DNA of 64,000 nt from the NCBI GenBank assembly GCA_900239685.1, contig OENT01000200.1, positions 1 through 64,000 of the forward strand. Direction: 5' to 3'. Under the pieces are notes generated by a model. That model worked only from the letters and a program-made list of their open reading frames with translations, ran no database searches and was not told the origin of the DNA. Source of the stretch: Rotaria macrura. Taxonomy: Eukaryota > Rotifera > Eurotatoria > Philodinida > Philodinidae. Shown piece after piece: positions 11,740 through 22,791 of the stretch. A program made the position numbers and the translations under genes. How positions within the stretch are numbered: the stretch's first letter is position 1; every line of letters begins with the position of its first letter.

Positions 11740-12230
11740 AGACTTACATTACAAAAGTTTCAAGTAGTTCGAAGTAGCATAAAGTACTTCAAGTAACTTC
11801 AAGTAGTCCAAAGTAACATCAAGTAGCCCAAAATAGGAGTAGGCATCTAAAATTGTCAGAGAAATACCAAAGAGTACTTTGGAAGTAGTGGAAAGTACCT
11901 TTGAAGTAGCTAAAAGTAGCTTCAAGTCCAAAAGTATGCTATTTCCCCCCTTGTCTTAGGTACAGCTGCAGTACAGTGAAGTGGCTCTGATATACGGTTG
12001 TAGTATGGTGCAATGGACCTAATGTACAACTGGAGTACAGTGATATGCAGATAAGGTACAATCCGAGCCCAATAAAATTGGCCTGATTTACGGTTTTAGT
12101 ATGTTGAAGTGGACCTAAGGTGCAGCTAGAGTACGGTGAAGTTGGCCTGGAGTACTATTGGAGTATAGTGAAGTGGATCTAAGGTACAGTCAGAGTACAG
12201 TGAATTAAGCCTGAAGTAAACGTGTTTGTT
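11740..12230. repeat. Bipartite minisatellite, copy B (AAGTAC array then GTACAG array)
   Basis: From about 11755 to 11935 the sequence is rich in AAGTACTTCAAGTAG-type words. The junction AAGTATGCTATTTCCCCC (11934-11950 region) is the reverse complement of the junction in copy A. It is followed by at least five degenerate units of the type GGTACAGCTGGAGTACAG with TGAAGTGGACCTAA to about 12230. The GTACAG units run in the same direction as in copy A although the junction is inverted. Confidence 0.55.
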
Positions 12231-12399
12231 AGATCATGTTTACGTCAGGTTTCGATATGTAGATCATCTGGATTTAGTTTCATTACACTACGAAAGTTGC
12301 AATTTGTGCAAGTGTGATTTCCATAATGTGCGAGCGTACCAAAATCTATCGTTTCCCTGTAACTAGATGGATTTTGGTATCTTTGAGTTAAGATAATCA

Positions 12400-12855
12400 G
12401 AATTCTTCAAAATGAGTAATGTTTTTGGAGCAAGCTTTTATCGATTATAATTATAATTACTGGTTGAATTGTTGTGATATATACGGAAACTTCTAATCGA
12501 TTTTAATCTGAATCGGTGTCTGTAGTAGACGATTTTCTTCGGTTGTTATCATAATTATTATTCAGATTATTCTGGCAAAAATCAAAATCATAGTGGAGTG
12601 TAATCGAAATTATAATTCATTTCACTAGATTTTCATCGATTACAATCAAAATTATCCGTCGATTATCCAGCGCTATTAATTGATTGACGTTGGTTGGTAA
12701 TTATGATTTCAATCGATAATGATTTTGATTTAGTTGCAGAGCAATCCGATTGTCAATTTGGATTGGGCACATTGGATTTTGAAATTATAATCAATTATAA
12801 TCGCTATAATTTTTCACTGGGATCGTATGAATCACTCCAGTTGTTCTACAAACGG
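12400..12855. repeat. TCGATT/ATTATAATCG-rich palindromic repeat, copy B
   Basis: Dense AATCGATT, TCGATTATAATTATAAT and ATCGATAAT words occur in both orientations. The right edge TTTTTCACTGGG is the inverse of the left edge of the similar block at 4.34 kb, so the two are probably related non-autonomous elements. The short open frames here (for example 12694-12882) arise from the repeat words. Confidence 0.4.
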
Positions 12856-12859
12856 ACAC

Positions 12860-15030
12860 TCGTGAATGTCACCTGCATTTAATAGCATGTCATCTCCGTT
12901 AATAGAGAAATAGCTCTTGTGAAATACTGCTTCTGGATATCTTATGCTGCTCCGTAAGTCATATTCAACACCAAAGATTAGAATATCGAAGCTAAATGCT
13001 TAGCGTGTGCATCATTATGCATCTATAATATAGTCATATTAGTACGCACTTGGTGACTGTTCAAAAGTCGATCCTGACATCGTGGTCATGGCATTGTTTT
13101 TTGTTTGAATCGAAAGTGATCGGTAAGATCAAAGATTTATTAAGGAAAATGAACAAAACAAAAAAGAAAGTAGCATCAGTTGATGACTTTCCAAGCTATT
13201 CAAAATACCGAAAAATTTCAAGGCCGTTCAATACCAGCTACATTTTCCTATGCATAAACACTGAAAAATGTTATCTTCTGGGCGTACCAATTTGTCAACA
13301 TTCTCGTCAAATAAATCATGGAAACAATTGATTGTATATAGTTCTTTATGTATTAACACGAAAACATACTGTATACTCGATATTGTACCACTTACACGCA
13401 CGATTGTTTTTAGTTTCGAATGTAACTACTTGTCTCAACTTTTTCTGTGTGTTCTTTAACACTAAAGGCCTGAAATTCATACCTTTATTTTTAAAAACTT
13501 ATAGTCATTCGCCAAAACTTACAACTGCTTGCTTATCATAAAGCATGTGTCAACTCGACGTCAGATTCATACAAAGGAAAGAATAAGAAAAAAATATTAT
13601 GCATCGAGAGAGAGAGAAAAGAGTATTGATTTGCTGAGACTAAAGTTGCTGCATAGTTGTGTAATATTTCTGCTGTCAGCTACCCCAGATGAAACAGATT
13701 TCTTTTCATTCGATTTTGAGCTATCAAATGATTCATAAGATAAATATTTATTGAATTGTGTATTTTTAAAATTTTCAAAAAGTCATTCAAGTTCTTTATG
13801 ATAATTTTAATCGCCACTAACAACTAAATTTTATACGCTTAATTTTCATTCCATTGGAAATATTTGCTCTCGCGCTTCTTTCTTTTTGCGTTTGGCTAAA
13901 TATAAGTTAAAACGTGTGCATTGGCAACAGTAGAATGACTCAGAAAAATCTATTGAGAACAACATGCACAAACAAAAGAGAACACATTTAGTTCTCATGA
14001 ATTGAATTCTTGTTCAACACGACTTTTAGCTTTATTCTACTAAGTACTAGCATACAAACTGAAAGCTAATAGTCTAATTCTAAGTGATATCATCTAAGAA
14101 AACGACAAGTAGGAAGACAAAAACAGCTATCATTCATCGATGAAGTCGTCGAAAACGACGGATGTGTAATAAAATAAATGAACTAAAGGTCATGCTATTC
14201 TTGAAAGAATACCTTCCTCTGTTCTTTTATTTAAAATGTGTCGCATTTGCTTTTTCTATCTAGATTCAAAATACATCACAACATTTCAATCGAATAAGCA
14301 CCAGGTAATTATAGAAGAAGACTATCACTTGTGTCAACAATATCATCAATGAGAGAAGATACTATTACCTTTCAAGAATACTTTCACCTACAGTTAGTAA
14401 ATTTTTACGATAGTTCTAGAAATAACTAATGAAAGATTAGAACGAGTCCCCATTGACGGAGCTAAACTTGTTCTGAAAGCACAGTGAAGGTACTAGAGGC
14501 AAAAAGGTATTTTACTATCGAATTCAAAATTTGATTTGAAGTCTGAAAACATATTTAAATAATTTGAAACAGTTCAATTGCCATCATTGTCTCTCGAGAA
14601 TAGACAAGTTAATTGAATAGAAGATTAATTTTTAGTTGTGAAAGACATTTAGGACATTCACCCTAATGAATTTGCATCTATTGTTCTGATCGAAAGTAAT
14701 CTAGCAACTATACTGCTAAACAAGCAATAAACTGTTTCATACCGGAATATGATGTGCAAAAGTCACCGATTGGAACAGGCTATATGGTGATATTAAATAC
14801 AGAGACGATTGAAAGTCGTATGAATCGATGTTCGACGAATTTTATTCACATCTCTTCTGTTAATAGTTCCAAAACGAGATGAAACATAAAACTTAACCAC
14901 ATAGTAAATACACTGAAAGATGAATCCTTAAATCGACGGTGTGATATATCCAAAGATTACGTCAGACAGATCAATCTTTAGTTTTTTGCATGCTTCGATT
15001 TTTTTTTGTTTTAGAATCTGTCATTCATCG
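12860..15030. other. Gene-poor stretch upstream of the hemerythrin-domain gene
   Basis: No exon was recognised. Short overlapping frames at 13050-13738 lack conserved motifs and look like chance frames in AT-rich DNA. Just before 15014 there is a T-rich tract ending in TTTTAG. This could be the acceptor of an intron from an unseen 5' non-coding or short coding exon of the next gene. Confidence 0.4.
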
Positions 15031-15510
15031 ATGACTTCAAGTAATCTCTTTTCAATGATGTACCAAAATATGCTCTACTTTCATGGTGGTCATCAGCAAC
15101 AACTTTTATCAATGGAACAACAATGCAAGGAAGCCAAAAGCATTCGTGATCTACATCATTTAGCTTCCGATATTCATTCGTTCTGTCACTTTCTTCACAA
15201 TCATCATACAATTGAAGATCAACATTTTTTTCCTTTCATCGGACGTAAAATAGATATTTCGCATCTAGAAGCTCATCATACACAACTTGCAAAGCTTCTA
15301 GTTGAGTTTGACAATTTTTCTGGCCGCCTCAAGCAGCTTAAAAATTCAGATGAAGATATTACTATGGTTGTGGCCGAAGCTACAGCACTTGTTGGAAAAG
15401 TTTCGACATTAGTCAATGAACACGAAAGAGCTGAAGAGCAGGTAATTGCGCCTGACAATATGAAAAAATGGTTTACTGAGAGCGAAATGAAACGGTTTTA
15501 CAAAATGTAA
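15031..15510 (+). CDS. Hemerythrin/HHE cation-binding domain protein
   Basis: A single exon encodes about 159 residues from the ATG at 15031 (MTSSNLFSMMYQNMLYFHGG). The frame stays open upstream to 14941, but an AG acceptor-like TTTTAG sits at 15014, so the upstream part is probably not translated. The helix pattern fits a four-helix HHE domain: FHGGHQ in helix 1 (residues 17-22), HNHHTIEDQHFFP in helix 2, LEAHHTQL in helix 3 and NEHERAEEQVI in helix 4. Together these supply the His and Glu ligands expected for a di-iron centre. The family binds iron and serves in oxygen or iron handling; the exact role here is inferred only by family. No signal peptide is visible, so it is likely cytosolic. 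An AATAAA lies about 135 bases after the stop. The neighbours are unrelated. Confidence 0.8.
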   Translation: MTSSNLFSMMYQNMLYFHGGHQQQLLSMEQQCKEAKSIRDLHHLASDIHSFCHFLHNHHTIEDQHFFPFIGRKIDISHLEAHHTQLAKLLVEFDNFSGRLKQLKNSDEDITMVVAEATALVGKVSTLVNEHERAEEQVIAPDNMKKWFTESEMKRFYKM

Positions 15511-17175
15511 GTTATGGCCGTCTGTCTGATGATGACATAAACTTTGATTTCCATTTTTTTGTGAATATTTTTTCAACGTTTATTTTTAAAAGTTACGTCC
15601 AGTACATGATGAGAACTGTGAATGACAGCAATGTTTTCATCTAAAATAAACGTTATCAGGATCATCCTTCTTGGATTTATGTGTGCCATACGGTGTGACT
15701 ATTGTTACTAATCCTATGAATATTGTTTTGTCCGATGTATTTTTCGAAACGATTGCCATTCTGGTCTATATGACCCTGTAAAACTGCAATAAGGAAGTAA
15801 TTCTAATATTTTGACTAGATTCAACCAATTTAGAATTGCTGCTCGACTACGTGAAGCTCTGAAACTAGGTTCATTAATAGCTAATTATCTCATAGTTGAA
15901 TTGAATAATTTGATTTAGTTTATGATTTAATTAATTGATTGCTTGATTAGACTATTTTTCACAGTTTAAGATTAGCAAGGCTGTGAGGCGATGAGAATAC
16001 TGAAATGTTTAGGCCAAACATTTCGGCATTTCATTGGAATCGTATGTCACTAAACATATCTTAAGTAATTTTAAAAAAATCAGAACGGATTGAAAAACGG
16101 TAGGGCGATGATTAAAATCATTTTTGGTTAATATCTCAGGATTGTCAGAAAAAACCTAGAAACAATTTGTTCACAGGATTTTTAGAAGTTGTTTCGGAAA
16201 GCTATAGCTTTTTCTAGCTTTTTATTTGAAAATCAACTTTCACTGTCACCGACGCTAAACAATTCTCTCAAAATCCATGGTTCAACATGTTTCATTACTC
16301 TCTTGTATCTGGTAGTCACGAGACTTTAAAGATATGTTTTGTGATTCGTTTGGATGCCATTTTTTCTCACTTGAAAAACAAACATGTCGATTATGAACTC
16401 ATTTTTTCCAATATATTTTGTGAAACTCAAGTAGGTCTTCGATGAAAACAATGGCTGTGAGTTTCAAGCCAAAGCATTTTGGTTCCTTCGCCTGTAGTAC
16501 TCACTTTCATAATCAATAGTAACTGACTCATATTTTTAGCAGTTTCATTCGTTAATTAATTAAACGTTTATAATGATAAGAATATTATTTTAATAGCCGT
16601 GTAACAATATTTTTCTGTTCCTCCTTTTAAGGATTTATTTTTATTTAGTTATGTTTCATCAACCATATTAACTTCATCAGAGTTTTGTAAAATGAAAAAT
16701 AGTAATTTAACATAAATTGTCTGCAATGTAGCAGCATTCGTTATTGTCATTTCTATTTCTTTCTTTTCGTTTCGTTTGTTTTCTATTTCGTTTACGTTAC
16801 TGTCCTAGCAAGACGCTAAAGTATATACATATACATATATGTAATGTTTTCGTTCGTTGTTTGATCTTGTTTGATCTCAACATAGATATTCGTTATTGTT
16901 GATCAAGGTCAATAAAACATTATATTTGGCCTTGACCTTTCTTTCTATTACGTAATAAGATTGTCTATTACGTAGTATATATATATACTCGATTTGGAAA
17001 TAAAGGTTGTTGTTTTTCCGTATTAACTTGAATACGTGACATTGTCTATATTGTATCAATAGTAGAAAGAACAAGACGGTTATACTTGAGAAACTTATTT
17101 CTTTCGGATTTTTCACCGTTCATTCTGCTATCAACAGAATACAGTAAATATGCACTTGTTATTTAATACTACATA

Positions 17176-17240
17176 TCATTTTACAACTAGTCTGATGAAA
17201 TCAACATTGTTGACGAAACGTCACTAAGCAAAAGTAAATC
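17176..17240 (+). ncRNA. Hammerhead-ribozyme-like motif
   Basis: The plus strand reads CTGATGA (17192-17198), then a hairpin TCAAC-ATT-GTTGA (stem II, 5 bp), then CGAAAC (17214-17219) and GTC (17220-17222). This is the conserved hammerhead core with a GUC cleavage triplet. Stem I can form from TAGT just before the core with ACTA just after GTC, and beyond an internal loop TTTT can pair with AAAA. Stem III is almost absent (C next to G). This is a known feature of the minimal hammerheads in Penelope-like retroelements, which work as dimers. It is probably the relic end of such an element; no reverse transcriptase is visible beside it. Confidence 0.5.
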
Positions 17241-20052
17241 TTTAAAGATAGAAAGACAAAAAAACCTTTACACAAATATCAAATTGTAAATGACCTTCCT
17301 CCTTAGTCAGGTATGATAAAATAACAGCCGAGTAGTAGGTGGTATCACTTTTGTGTTTCGTTTTCAGGAATGGGGGAAAGCCATGCAGTTTCCCCTAGAA
17401 AAATCAGCAAAGGTGTATAAACACTTTGATTCATCAATACAACTGTGGAAACAGGAGTTTGAGATGTTTGCCCGTTCCTTAGGAATAGAACGCTAACATC
17501 TCTACTGAGTAGCAACAGTGAAAATGAAAAATAATGTTTCAATAAAGAACAGAGAAGAATGAAATTCCTTTTGAAAATGCAGGCATATAAAAAAAAGGAA
17601 CTTTATTGACAATTCCTCATAATGAGAAAAGAAATATTGTTATGTAAAGATTCTGCACGTCAAGTTTTGAATGTGTGGGTTTGGTTCGTTTTAAATATAA
17701 TCACTCATTTCTCATAGATTAGCATGGGATGGGATAGGTTAAAAATTCAGATAAATCAATGACTTCGCCAGCAGCATACGTATAGCTTATTATCTCGCAA
17801 ACATGTAAGGGACTTGTCCTGAACTATTTTAAAGAGGTTATTCAAGAGGATCATTTCACATTGCCTGTTCCAAATTTTCGTTTGTTTTTAGGTTTTAACT
17901 TTTGCGCTCTATGTATTTTATTGGAAGTGTTCCCAGTGTATTAAACTGTTTCGATAACCCAGAAGCTTTAACACCAAAATACCAGGAAAGACAGAGTGCT
18001 TTCTATGTGAAAACAATTAAATCGTTTTGATGAACTTCTTCAGAACGTACCCTTTATATAAAAACAAAAGAAGTCTGCAGAATTACCTCCAGTTTTTCTT
18101 CATCAAGTTGAAACGTTCTACACAGATACAGATAAATACATTTTCATGACTACTTTTTCGTTATAAAAAATATTGAATCGCCGATCTTTGACGTATCGGA
18201 CAAAGTTGAATCGTTTAAAAAAACATGTACTTTTTAACGTGCTCTTCGTATTTTGCCGTTTTTATTGGAATTAAAGGAAATAGAGAGAAACAAGAAAATT
18301 AGGTATCACTAAAATACTTTCAGCTCAATCGAACGAATGAAAACTCAAGATGCGGGTTGATAAGGAGCAAAGTTTTAATCTGTGCACCAAAGTATTTCAT
18401 TGTAGAGAACATTGGAGAGTTTCTACGCTACTAACTTACAAATTTCGTTCTATTAGTCGAGAAATGTTCGAATGTTTATGATAAACCGTTCTTTAAAATG
18501 TTGGATAAATTAGTAAAGTCTCCTCAAAGTATAGGGAGTGAGTCTTTTGAGAGGCAGCTAGTGTCTGAAGGAATGAAATGAATTTCTTTATTTGTCACTG
18601 TTCTTCGTGATGACAGCGGTGATACAGATTGAGAAGCTTCTTCTATTGAACGACAGACTGTGTCATCTGATTCTGTTATTTGTGGAAATTCATCAAAGGT
18701 CGAAGAGAAAGAGACATTTTCTTTTTCTAAAAGAGTATGAACCAGAAAACTGCTCAATATGATCATATCTGGAATCTTAATCATCGAGTTGTAGCTACCC
18801 AGACATTTGCATTTTTTTTACAAGATTCGTAGGAGTATTTTTGAATGTCACTGGGAAAATCTATAAGTAAGGAGAAGCACTTATTTGTGAAACAATCATG
18901 TGTCATTCATTGTTTTCACTTTAAAACATAAACAAGAATAACAGCAAACTCTATACAATTTATATGTTTCACTGAACGGTTGACAAGGGTGGGAATGTGG
19001 GCAAACCATAACTGTGATTTGGATAATACTTTCATGAGACGACAATCTCCACACTCTTTAGCTCTGTCTAACCCATATCTGCCGTGGCAAATTCAAATCG
19101 CTGCACAGTCGTTTTTCGACAATGTTCACTACTATCATCGTCACCAGGCTCAAGTCTGTGTCCATACAGCATTAGCCTCTTTTACATGCAACCTAGTCGA
19201 TTGTCGCTTCATTTATTTCGAGTAGCTTCTATTTTTATGACAGAAGAGTTCTCAATTGAGAATTAATACCAAGAGTTTATTTTTATTTTACTTGTCCTAG
19301 TACATCATCATCGTTACCTATATTTCTACTCTTACTTACTGACATCTCAGTGAAGTATTCAAAGAGAATGCACTAGATCTAATGCACATGTTTTTAACCA
19401 GTGAGTCTATTATGATCACCTGGTATCAGCGACTACCTAGTTGTGTATGAGCATCACTAACAACGTGCCTCTATTATACTTCACTCTTCAGAATCCTCAA
19501 GATTGTGCTAGTTCCCTGAAAATCTAGTGTAGCCCATCTACATTGATTGCACATGAATATTCTGTTATTAATGACTGGATTCTCGGTTCAAAATTATTTC
19601 TAGTAGTGCTATTATCAGTAAATCCAGCTGTGGAACATTTTCCATAGACAAAGATAAAAATGATGCGTGGTATGCAGTTTCTTCCGTGACACCTAATCAA
19701 GAAAAATGCCGAAAGGAAAAAGAAATTCAAAGCGAATTCACATATCTAATTCAATATCAACACTGATAGCATGAACATATTCAATTTATACAGGAAAGTA
19801 TTCGTTTTGGGTCGAAATTCTGACCTGAAGCAGGAATGGTAACCCCTATAAACATTGGTTTTGATCACAAATCATAGATTAAGTGAGCAGTCAGAACACT
19901 AACGTTCCTCATCCATAGAAATTCTACGTAAGAAAACTCTGATGCATTGACCAACAGACAGCGAAAAAAACTGATTACGACTGATCTCTATGATGAAAGA
20001 ATCGAATTAACAATGCTAGCAGCGTCAACAAATCTGATACTCTAGAAATGAG

Positions 20053-20118
20053 AATGGAGGGTGTGGGTGTAAGTATGTCACAAAGATAACTGATGAACTA
20101 ATTCACACCCACACCCTC
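20053..20118. repeat. Hairpin of telomere-like GTGTGGGTGT words
   Basis: GAGGGTGTGGGTGT is followed after about 36 bases by its exact reverse complement ACACCCACACCCTC. The arms contain the TGTGGG word that I recall as the bdelloid telomere repeat. A related TGTGGG run with a nearby inverted copy lies at 55.17 kb. This may be the relic of a very short foldback element or of a healed break; the sequence alone cannot tell. Confidence 0.45.
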
Positions 20119-22791
20119 TTACGAACGAGTATCGCATACACTGAATATATCAAATCAATACTATTCAAAATGCAGATCATCTATTGCACCAAGTCATTCA
20201 CTTAATGGGTTCTATGATCGAAGTCGAATAGAGCAATGTTTGGTCATTGTAATTATTTCCATAGAGTTATTTTTATTTTGTAGAACTTCTGAACAGTTTC
20301 TATTCTCCTAGCATAATGTGACAAAAACATGTCGTGTTTTAGGATCTATTTTATTCAAACATATCTACTTTGAAAACCGGAAAAGTTGATTGTTTTTTGA
20401 AGATTCAGTTCGTATCCGTGAAATATAGCGAGTCATTCGGTCTTTGCTGTCAGATCGTCTTGCATATAATGAACTATAACTGATATGCTCACACAGAGTT
20501 TAGTACTAGCCTTGATGCAGCCAATACTTTACTAAGAATAGATGGGATTCAATCTTCATTTAAACTAGAGTGCAGTGTGTTCGTTGTTAGGTCTTAGGAC
20601 GCTTTATGATATGAAGGCAAAACATGCTGAAAGTGTAGAATAACACGTTGGAAAAAAATAATCAAGTCATTTGGAACATCGATATATCTAACAGTACGCT
20701 AGTACTACATCAAATAGTAAGTTTCCTGTTATATGTGGAGTCGACTACTAGAACATGATCAAATTTTGCTTAATCGTTCAACATAGATTTCCTTAAATCA
20801 AGTTTTGAAAACATTTTCATGGAATTCTGGGGAATGAGTCATCTTAAGTAATATGTGTATTGATTCAGAGATAAATGATTCAGACAACACGAACGTGGTC
20901 AGCGATGATTTTTTCTCGTCCAGTCTGATTGTTACAGGCCAAAAAAACAGTTTACAGGTCGCAAAGCGTATGCATAAACTGCGTTTATGCTGTATGACGT
21001 TCCCTTCAGCCGAGTCAAATAGTACTTCATTATAAATGATGAAAAAAACGATCTTCATCAACTCATATGTCACTCGATGACAAAATAAATTTTGTTTCGA
21101 AGCAGGCAAAAGACAAGTTAAAGAATAAAGACTTCACGTCTTTTGAAATTCCATAAGAAGATTCTGAATATACTGTAGGGTAAAATAATTTTCGTAGATT
21201 GCTTGGCATAGAGGAAAATGTATTTTTACCCTTGAATTTCTTAATCAAAGAATTATCGAAATGTGGAAATGAAATTTAATCAAATAAACTAAAAAAAGAA
21301 ACGTTTTCACAGTAATGTCTGATCAAAAGTATAAGACAAATGCGTAACATTAAGTAATTATACAAGAACATTAAGCATAGTTTGCAATATCTTAGTAAAA
21401 TGATTTTGTCCGGGCGCTTACCACTTTTTAAAGTCTACTCATTATTCACTAACGACATCATTGATATCTACACATGTGTCAGCAATTCAATAACGTTTCT
21501 ATAACAACCCACCACCATGAATAGATGAACTAGAATCACATTTTCATTATCTACAAAGTGCCAGCACAATATTTATCCCACCTTGTTCCTCATTTTACGC
21601 TAATTCTAAATATATATAAATCTTAATGTATGGACCAATTGAAAAAACTATTTTCACACAGTGCAGTTAAAAATAACCACTTAAAAATAAGCGTCTTCAT
21701 TTCATCAGCCAGTATACTAGTGCTTTTTATTGTTCACTTATATCGATATTAGTTGTTAAATAAAAAGATTTTTCTACCAAGAACAAAGTGTTATTTTCAT
21801 AAATAAAGTATATAGTGTACATGCTGGTTTCGTGAGCAGCATACAAACTATTTTAGTTTTAGTTTTGAGTCTGTAATTCATTCCTTACTGTTCCAGTGAT
21901 GCCGCCAATACAAACTCGACATATCTATATGTGCTATCCTCTATCATCTTCTTTGACCTTCACTTTTTTTCTCTTCTCTTCTCTTGTCGCTCTCCCTATA
22001 TATTCATGTTACTAGATAGTTAAGGACATATTCTCTTGTTTGATAAAGTCAGCGTACAAGTTGTACGTACACTTATATGTCTCTCGCTCCCTCTCTAACA
22101 CTCAAAGCAATCGTTAAGACAAAGTAGAGAGACCGATAGTATCGAAAAGTAATTCAAGCCAAAGTGCATTTCCCTTGAAAATTAACCTGAAACCAGAAAT
22201 TAGATATTCCATCGAATCATTATAATATTATCAGCCGTATGAAATATCATGTTGGAAGATTCTTTACTTGATATTTATAAGCAAAGTATAATATTAACTT
22301 TCAAAATCTTCTACAGGAAGCATGAGTTGATTGTTTTTGGCGGCTTACCACAATTGGTTAACTATAGTCTTGCGTTTGATCTCATTTTGAACTCTTCTAA
22401 AAAATGAAGAGGAGTTTTTTATACTAACAAAGGATAGAAAAAAACTATGCTGGAAAAAAGTTCTGCTACAGTCCTTTTTGCTTAGCAAGAAGAATAAGAA
22501 AAATGACTTTCTGTTCTTCGTTCCTTCACCGGATGACTGAAGTTCGTAGAAGTTTAAAGAGTTGCCTTGAATCAAACGTGAGGTAAAATGACTGATGATA
22601 AACAAGAGGTCTTTTTTTTCCAGTCGGATTAGAACTGTCGTACTTGTCTTGGATTATATGACGTCACTGCCTATCTTTGTCAAGATACTTTGATGTTAAT
22701 GAGATACGTTTCTGTTTGTATTACTTCTTATAATTATTTTTCTTGATAATATATATTGAACTAACGCATTTACAAAATAACAGACACAGTC

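Larger units (their letters stand above)
15511..22791. other. Long gene-poor stretch between hemerythrin and nuclear receptor genes
   Basis: No gene was recognised over 7.3 kb. An 86-residue minus-strand frame at 18524-18784 (Ser/Thr/Glu-rich, starting MIKIPDMIILSSFLVHTLL) is the most gene-like but has no motif. A 79-residue minus frame at 16877-17116 has a hydrophobic start but no clear continuation. Simple tracts occur: ATATAC near 16.82 kb, a pyrimidine run near 21.97 kb and an AT run near 16.98 kb. A hammerhead-like sequence at 17.2 kb and a GTGTGGG hairpin at 20.05 kb are listed separately. Confidence 0.45.
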
